Shown here: piece after piece, positions 15,251 to 19,802 of the stretch | How positions within the stretch are numbered: the first letter of the stretch is position 1 | Layout of the letters: every line of letters begins with the position of its first letter | Source: JACKOD01 sp041591635 | Lineage (GTDB): Bacteria > Pseudomonadota > Gammaproteobacteria > Pseudomonadales > Oleiphilaceae | Assembly (NCBI GenBank): GCA_041591635.1 | Contig: JBFHRO010000033.1 | Coordinates: 1-19,802 of the forward strand | DNA: 19,802 bases | Direction: 5' to 3' | Position numbers and translations under genes: made by a program | Notes under the pieces: model-generated | The model's input: only the letters and a program-made list of their open reading frames with translations | The model's database searches: none | Told to the model about the DNA's origin: nothing

Positions 15251-15269
15251 GGCCATGTCGCTTATGGCC
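15251..15269. repeat. Inverted repeat GGCCAT-N7-ATGGCC upstream of qmcA
   Basis: Perfect 6-base arms. The right part contains TGTCGC-N3-TGGC (15256-15268), the same pattern found twice upstream of the secreted-protein gene. It lies about 17 bases before a TACAAT hexamer (15286-15291) that could be the qmcA -10. Confidence 0.4.
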
Positions 15270-15317
15270 GCGACTGCCTGCCAACTACAATACGGCAAGC
15301 CAACATTCACCCCCCAA

Positions 15318-15323
15318 AAGGAG
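15318..15323 (+). promoter_or_regulatory. Shine-Dalgarno site of qmcA
   Basis: AAGGAG seven bases before GTG at 15331. This near-perfect site fixes the start on a GTG codon. Confidence 0.8.
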
Positions 15324-15330
15324 TCTAACC

Positions 15331-16293
15331 GTGCTGGAACTCACAACGATCGTCATTGCCATTTTTGTTTTGCTCTCTCTGGTTATGGTTGCCAAAGGAA
15401 TAGTGGTGGTCACCCAGGGATATGAATACACGGTCGAACGCTTTGGCCGCTATGTCCAGTCATTGCCTCCGGGCCTGCACTTCATCATTCCATTCATCGA
15501 TGCCATAGGCAGTCGCATCAACATGATGGAAAACGTACTGGATATCTCGGCACAGGAAGTCATCTCCAAGGACAACGCCACCATCATGGTCGATGGTGTG
15601 TGCTTTTATCAGGTGATAGACGCCGCCAAATCGGCCTACGAGGTCAACAACGTGCAGCGGGCCATCCAGAATCTTGTGACCACCAACCTCCGTACCGTCA
15701 TGGGCTCCCTGGAACTTGACCAGATTCTCTCGGAACGCGACACCATCAATGCCCGGTTACTGTCGGTCGTCGACAGTGCCACCGAGTCCTGGGGCATCAA
15801 GATTACCCGGGTCGAAGTCAAAGATATTCGCCCGCCCCAGGCCATTGTTGAGGCCATGTCCAAACAGATGACCTCCGAGCGGGAAAAACGCGCCCGGATT
15901 CTGGAGGCTGAAGGCCATCGCCAGGCCGCCATCCTGCGTGCCGAAGGGGAGAAGCAGTCGGCCATTCTGGAAGCCGAAGGCCGCCGCGAAGCCGCCTTTC
16001 GGGATGCTGAAGCCCGCGAACGGGAAGCCGAAGCCGAAGCCAAGGCCACCAACATGGTATCAGCCGCCATCGCCAGCGGTGACCTGAACGCCATCAACTA
16101 CTTTGTGGCCCAGAAGTACACCGAAGCCCTGGCCCAGGTAGGCTCGGCCAGCAACAGCAAGGTCGTGCTCATGCCCATGGAAGCAAGTCAGATTCTGGGC
16201 TCACTGGGTGGTATTGGCGAGTTGTTCAACAACGTCAAAGCCCTCAACAAGGCGCCTGCGGGCAGCACGGCAAGGCCCGATGCCCATGGATGA
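15331..16293 (+). CDS. qmcA: SPFH/band-7 membrane protein QmcA (stomatin-like)
   Basis: The protein has 320 residues and starts with GTG. Residues 4-24 form the single N-terminal membrane anchor. The SPFH/band-7 domain follows at about 25-185: TQGYEYTVERFGRYVQSLPPGLHFIIPF, LDISAQEVISKDNATIMVDG, GIKITRVEVKDIRPP. Residues 190-233 form a coiled coil of four 11-residue repeats (ILEAEGHRQAA and variants). The tail at 240-290 is the usual stomatin C-terminal stretch. QmcA proteins oligomerise into membrane scaffolds and work with NfeD-type partners and membrane proteases such as FtsH. The next gene, nfeD, overlaps its 3' end by 8 bases, so the two are translationally coupled, as in E. coli qmcA-ybbJ. 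Confidence 0.93.
   Translation: MLELTTIVIAIFVLLSLVMVAKGIVVVTQGYEYTVERFGRYVQSLPPGLHFIIPFIDAIGSRINMMENVLDISAQEVISKDNATIMVDGVCFYQVIDAAKSAYEVNNVQRAIQNLVTTNLRTVMGSLELDQILSERDTINARLLSVVDSATESWGIKITRVEVKDIRPPQAIVEAMSKQMTSEREKRARILEAEGHRQAAILRAEGEKQSAILEAEGRREAAFRDAEAREREAEAEAKATNMVSAAIASGDLNAINYFVAQKYTEALAQVGSASNSKVVLMPMEASQILGSLGGIGELFNNVKALNKAPAGSTARPDAHG
15898..16029 (+). repeat. Four 33-bp hendecad repeats within qmcA
   Basis: Four tandem 33-base units encode ILEAEGHRQAA, ILRAEGEKQSA, ILEAEGRREAA and FRDAEAREREA. The 11-residue period is typical of the right-handed coiled coil in stomatin/QmcA proteins. The DNA repeats are diverged. Confidence 0.7.
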
Positions 16294-16753
16294 GTTTCTC
16301 AACGCCTTCACCCGCTGGGAATGGTGGGCCATCATAGGCTTTGTGCTGGTGGTGCTGGAAGTATTCATGCCTGGCGCCATCTTTTTGTGGCCCGCGCTGG
16401 CCGCACTGACTCTGGCTGCCGTCACCTGGCTCAGTGATTTCGACTGGCAGGTCTACATGATCCTGTTCGCGCTATTGACACTGGTCTACGCCTTCGCCGG
16501 CCGCAACGCCTATCTGAAAATGCGCGATCAGTCCGACCAGCCGATGCTCAACAAACGCAGCCACCAACTGGTTGGCAAGTATTGTGAAATCGTCGAAACC
16601 ACCAATCTTGAACGCGGCAGGGTGCGCATGGGGGACAGCACCTGGCTAGCCCGCAGCGCGGCCGGCACCTCAGAGCTGGTGGTGGGCGAGCACGTGCAGG
16701 TCACTGCAGTCGAAGGAACCACCCTGATAGTGTCGCGCACAGCCCCCCGCTGA
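16286..16753 (+). CDS. NfeD family membrane protein, partner of QmcA
   Basis: The protein has 155 residues from the ATG at 16286; an ATG at 16280 adds two residues, and AAGG at 16272-16275 could serve either. It is the short NfeD type without the serine protease domain: a helix with WEWWAIIGFVLVVLEVFMPG, two further hydrophobic spans (FLWPALAALTLAAVTWL, YMILFALLTLVYAFAG), then an OB-fold at about 90-150 (LVGKYCEIVETTNLERGRV, GEHVQVTAVEGTTLIV). Such proteins partner SPFH proteins at the inner membrane. The gene overlaps qmcA by 8 bases and is followed by a terminator. Confidence 0.9.
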   Translation: MDEFLNAFTRWEWWAIIGFVLVVLEVFMPGAIFLWPALAALTLAAVTWLSDFDWQVYMILFALLTLVYAFAGRNAYLKMRDQSDQPMLNKRSHQLVGKYCEIVETTNLERGRVRMGDSTWLARSAAGTSELVVGEHVQVTAVEGTTLIVSRTAPR

Positions 16754-16785
16754 CCCGATGCACAAGGCCCGTCAGCCTCGAAAAC

Positions 16786-16815
16786 GCCCTGTCTGAACAC
16801 ACAGGGCTTTACTTT
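16786..16815 (+). terminator. Rho-independent terminator after qmcA-nfeD
   Basis: GCCCTGT and ACAGGGC form a perfect 7-base stem around an 8-base loop, followed by TTTACTTT. It lies 32 bases after the nfeD stop and closes the two-gene operon. Confidence 0.7.
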
Positions 16816-16953
16816 GGCAACGCAAACGCCTATACAATGCTTGTTAACTCTTAGTAATGCAAAGTTGTGACGGCACAGGCGTCAGTCTGCGGATTGGGTT
16901 CATACCAAGGGTCATCACTGAAGGTACCTTTTACAAAGTGCATACGATATTCA

Positions 16954-19584
16954 ATGAGTTCTATTTATCGCCTGATATGGCTTGTGCTGTGTTTTACCGG
17001 GTCGATATCGGTACAGGCCGCTGTCAACAACGTTCAGCTCGAAGCGGGCAAGAAGCTGATTGCGCTCGAATACCTTCGGGATGACAGTGGCACGCTAAGC
17101 CTCGATGCATTGCTCGATGATGCCGCCAGCGAAACCCCATCCCACTCCTGGGAAACGCTCGTGGATAGCACGCCCAACTTCGGTTACACACAGGCGACCT
17201 ACTGGCTGCGGTTTCATTTGGTCAACGAGAGTGCACAACGCGCTGATCAGGTCATTGAAATCAGCTACCCTCAGCTCGACTATCTCGATGTTTATGAACT
17301 AAGGCCGGGCCAGCCCCCTGTCAAGGCATCGCTGGGCGATCGGCAACCCTTTTCGCAACGCCTGGTGGATCACCCCAACTTCCTGATTCCGTTTGAAATG
17401 GCCTCCGGCGCGCAAGTGAGCTTTTATCTGCGGGTGCAAACCCAGGGCTCACTGCAGCTCCCCATGAGCCTTTGGCAAAACACTGCCTTCTTTCTGGCCA
17501 TTGGCGAGGAAGACCAGATTCACTCGTTTTACTACGGCGTTTTGAGCGTCATCTTCATCATCAATTTTTTTGTTTACGTGGCCCTGCGGGAGAAAACCTA
17601 CCTTTACTACGCCCTTTCCACCCTGGGCTATCTGGTCATTATCAGTTCACTGCGCGCTAAAACCTTTCAGGTTTTCTGGCCCGATTTTCCCTGGTTGCAC
17701 AACCAGAGTGTGCTCGTATCCATCCCTCTGACACTGCTGTTTTCAACCCTGTTCACACGGGAGTTTTTGCACATCACCCGCGACTCCCGGCTTTACATGC
17801 CCCTGCAGGCGATCATTGTGATGGCGGGACTGGCCGTGGCGGCAACCTTTGTCATCAGCTACGCCGCCTCGATCCGGTTCTCGGTGTTTCTGATCATCCC
17901 CAGCTTCATTTTTCTGTTTTCCTGCGGGCCCTTGCTGTGGGCCAAGGGAGTGCGGGCCGCGCGCTACTACTCCATTGCCTGGGGGGTACTCACGGCGGGC
18001 GGGGCGCTCACGGCGGCCAACAAGTACGGTGTGATTCCCAACTCGTTCATCACCGAATACGGCGTTCAGATTGGCAGCGCCCTTGAAGCCATCATTCTGA
18101 CGGTGGCCCTGGCCGAACGCCTGTACCGGGAACGGGAGCAAAAGGTCATTGCCCAGGCCGAAACCCTGCGCGAGCATCACGAGCGACGCCAGGCCGAGTT
18201 GCGACTGATGAAGCAGGTGCTGCATCATCCGGTGACCCAGTTGCCCAACCGGGCCTGCTTCGAAATGGCCATCAATGATCTGACACTCAGCCGCAATCAG
18301 CAGCCCTTTTCAGTGTGCCTGATTCATCTCACCCGCTTTCAGGAAATCAATAAAACCCTGGGGCATAACAATGCCGACCTGGTGCTCGAAGCCATTGGCC
18401 GAAAACTCAATGAAATCGTGCAAACGGTTGACGGGGTTAAAGTTGTAGAAGAGTCGGCAGAAAGCCGCTTTTTCGCTGCCTCCTTTGAGGCGGCCTCCTT
18501 TGGCATCATTTACGATAACCAGCTCTTTGGTGTGAACAGCGAGAATCTGGCTCAGGTGCAGGAACGACTCTTTCGCCCCATCGATTTCAAGGGCATGCGC
18601 CTGGAATTGTCGCCGGTGATCGGCATCGCCCAGTTTCCCGATCATGGCCGCGATGCACCCACGCTGATCCGCCATGCCCACGTGGCCCTGGAATCGGCCG
18701 AGGCGCTTGAAACCCGCATCGGCTACTACCGGCAAGAGCAAGACCGCTACAATTCCCGCCGCCTGACCATTTTGTCGGAGTTGAAACTGGCCATCGCCCA
18801 CGATGCCCTGACGCTCAACTTCCAGCCCAAATTCTCGGTGGCACAGGGAAATCTGGTGGGCATGGAAGCGTTGTTGCGCTGGAATCATCCCCGCTTTGGC
18901 CTGATCCGTCCTGATGAATTCATCCCGGTGGCCGAGCAAACCGGTGTCATCAAACCCCTGACCCGCTGGGTCATCCAGCATTGTCTCACCGTGTTGCAGG
19001 ATCTGTTTCGCGCCGGACACAACATTTCCATGGCCATCAATATTTCCGCCAGCAATCTGCGCGAAAGTGACTTTGTGGATTTCGTGTCTGATGCCATCGC
19101 CAAGTCGGGTTTGCCGGCTCAGAACATCATTCTGGAGTTAACCGAAACCGCCATGATGACCGACCCTATCCGCTCGCTGGCGGCACTGGAGGCCGTCGCC
19201 AGCACCGGCGTGCGGATTTCGATCGATGATTTTGGCACCGGCTATTCGTCCCTTGCCTACATCAAGAAGCTGCCTGCCAGTGAAATCAAAATCGACCGTT
19301 CTCTCATCAAAGAGATTTCGATCAAGAGCGAAGACCAGATCATTGTCAAAGCCACGACCAAAATGTGTCAGCAACTGGGCTTCAAGGTGGTGGCCGAAGG
19401 CGTGGAAGACGAGCTCACCCTGCGCGCCCTGCGCCAGATCGGCTGTGATCTGGTACAAGGCTACTACCTGTTGCCACCCTTGCCACTGAATCGTCTGGTG
19501 GAATGGCTCTATACCAATCAATCGACGGGCGGCTCCCCCGGCTCGCCTTCGCCGCGTGGCGGATCACTTCCCGCCTCCGCCTGA
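16954..19584 (+). CDS. 7TMR-DISM sensor with degenerate GGDEF and intact EAL domain (probable c-di-GMP phosphodiesterase)
   Basis: The protein has 876 residues from the ATG at 16954, which begins a clean signal peptide (cleaved near VQA, 20-22); the frame extends to a GTG at 16867. Residues 25-180 match the periplasmic 7TMR-DISM extracellular domain (YTQATYWLRFHLVN, YPQLDYLDVYEL), and 190-390 hold seven membrane segments. A coiled linker (390-420) leads to a GGDEF domain (425-600) whose signature is replaced by FAASF at 507-511, so it cannot act as a cyclase. The EAL domain (605-855) keeps its metal and catalytic residues: Glu638 (EALLRW), Asn696, Glu728, Asp758/Asp759 (DDFGTGYSS), Lys779, Glu815 and Gln835. 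It should hydrolyse c-di-GMP in response to a periplasmic ligand. The low-complexity tail is Gly/Ser/Pro-rich. Confidence 0.92.
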   Translation: MSSIYRLIWLVLCFTGSISVQAAVNNVQLEAGKKLIALEYLRDDSGTLSLDALLDDAASETPSHSWETLVDSTPNFGYTQATYWLRFHLVNESAQRADQVIEISYPQLDYLDVYELRPGQPPVKASLGDRQPFSQRLVDHPNFLIPFEMASGAQVSFYLRVQTQGSLQLPMSLWQNTAFFLAIGEEDQIHSFYYGVLSVIFIINFFVYVALREKTYLYYALSTLGYLVIISSLRAKTFQVFWPDFPWLHNQSVLVSIPLTLLFSTLFTREFLHITRDSRLYMPLQAIIVMAGLAVAATFVISYAASIRFSVFLIIPSFIFLFSCGPLLWAKGVRAARYYSIAWGVLTAGGALTAANKYGVIPNSFITEYGVQIGSALEAIILTVALAERLYREREQKVIAQAETLREHHERRQAELRLMKQVLHHPVTQLPNRACFEMAINDLTLSRNQQPFSVCLIHLTRFQEINKTLGHNNADLVLEAIGRKLNEIVQTVDGVKVVEESAESRFFAASFEAASFGIIYDNQLFGVNSENLAQVQERLFRPIDFKGMRLELSPVIGIAQFPDHGRDAPTLIRHAHVALESAEALETRIGYYRQEQDRYNSRRLTILSELKLAIAHDALTLNFQPKFSVAQGNLVGMEALLRWNHPRFGLIRPDEFIPVAEQTGVIKPLTRWVIQHCLTVLQDLFRAGHNISMAINISASNLRESDFVDFVSDAIAKSGLPAQNIILELTETAMMTDPIRSLAALEAVASTGVRISIDDFGTGYSSLAYIKKLPASEIKIDRSLIKEISIKSEDQIIVKATTKMCQQLGFKVVAEGVEDELTLRALRQIGCDLVQGYYLLPPLPLNRLVEWLYTNQSTGGSPGSPSPRGGSLPASA

Positions 19585-19594
19585 CACCTCAGCG

Positions 19595-19802
19595 TCAGCG
19601 CGGCGGACGTTGACGGATAAGCGCCTCCTGCGCCACCGACACCACCAGAACGCCATCATGGTTGTAGATAGTGCCGCGATTCAGCCCCCTGCCACCAGAG
19701 GCACTGGGACTGTCCATATCGTAGAGCAGCCAGTCATCCACCCGAAACGGGCGGTGAAACCCGAGGGCATGATCAAGACTGGCCACCTGCATACCCCGGT
19801 GC
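19595..19802 (-). CDS. tesB: Acyl-CoA thioesterase II TesB, C-terminal part (5' end outside window)
   Basis: The frame runs out of the window on the right, so only the last 68 or so residues are present; the ATG at 19792 is internal. The segment QVASLDHALGFHRPFR holds the conserved catalytic Asp of the second hot-dog domain, WLLYDMDSPSASGGRG matches the active-site loop (Pro where E. coli TesB has Thr), and SVAQEALIR holds the conserved Gln. TesB hydrolyses medium- and long-chain acyl-CoA in the cytosol. The gene converges on the EAL-domain gene with a 10-base gap. Confidence 0.9.
   Translation of the reverse strand, partial: HRGMQVASLDHALGFHRPFRVDDWLLYDMDSPSASGGRGLNRGTIYNHDGVLVVSVAQEALIRQRPPR

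Noticed and set aside
13928..15310. 460-codon minus-strand open frame opposite the cyclase gene
   Set aside because: It lies opposite a gene with a full GGDEF domain; its product is rich in Gln/His/Gly with no domain, and it runs through the acylase start region. A GC-rich antisense shadow.
16814..16838. TTGGCA and TACAAT before the DISM-EAL gene as a promoter
   Set aside because: The spacer is only 13 bases, and the -35 lies in the tail of the qmcA-nfeD terminator. TACAAT alone may still be a -10 with a poor -35.

Overview
The window looks like chromosomal DNA of a marine-type, moderately GC-rich gammaproteobacterium. The reasons are an LpoB-type PBP1B activator, a PanP-type aspartate decarboxylase, a qmcA-nfeD pair, a TesB thioesterase, an OruR-like AraC regulator and several c-di-GMP enzymes. 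No rRNA, tRNA, insertion sequence, CRISPR array or phage gene was found, and no gene-free stretch is longer than about 230 bases. Genus cannot be read from the sequence.

Layout. 1-1790: the end of an FkbM methyltransferase, an unrecognised 83-residue protein, a GIY-YIG (UPF0213) protein on the minus strand, and a membrane-anchored helical protein that resembles the N-terminal part of a DsbA-like protein without its thioredoxin domain. 1779-3790 (minus): a COG3014 lipoprotein followed by lpoB, an envelope/peptidoglycan operon. 3971-5620 (plus): panP, making beta-alanine for pantothenate/CoA. 5738-7001 (minus): a REC-GGDEF response regulator and a small helical protein downstream of it. 7115-8683 (minus): a PiT phosphate transporter. 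8909-11337 (plus): an AraC regulator and a secreted protein, with a 21-bp-phased direct repeat between them that looks like an AraC-type operator. 11338-13911 (minus): a membrane-anchored penicillin acylase-family Ntn hydrolase. 14072-15238 (plus): a membrane diguanylate cyclase. 15331-16753 (plus): qmcA-nfeD, closed by a clear terminator. 16954-19584 (plus): a 7TMR-DISM sensor fused to a dead GGDEF and an intact EAL domain. 19595-19802 (minus): the C-terminal end of tesB.

Themes. Three c-di-GMP genes lie within 13.5 kb: two cyclases, both with intact GGEEF and RxxD inhibitory sites, and one probable phosphodiesterase. Much of the rest serves the cell envelope (LpoB, COG3014, QmcA/NfeD, acylase, PiT, secreted protein). 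Genes are tightly packed: three convergent pairs overlap, abut or are separated by only 10 bases. I see no obvious new defence system or mobile system. The best leads for new biology are the AraC/secreted-protein pair with its operator-like repeat, the DsbA-less helical protein, and the small protein next to the response-regulator cyclase.
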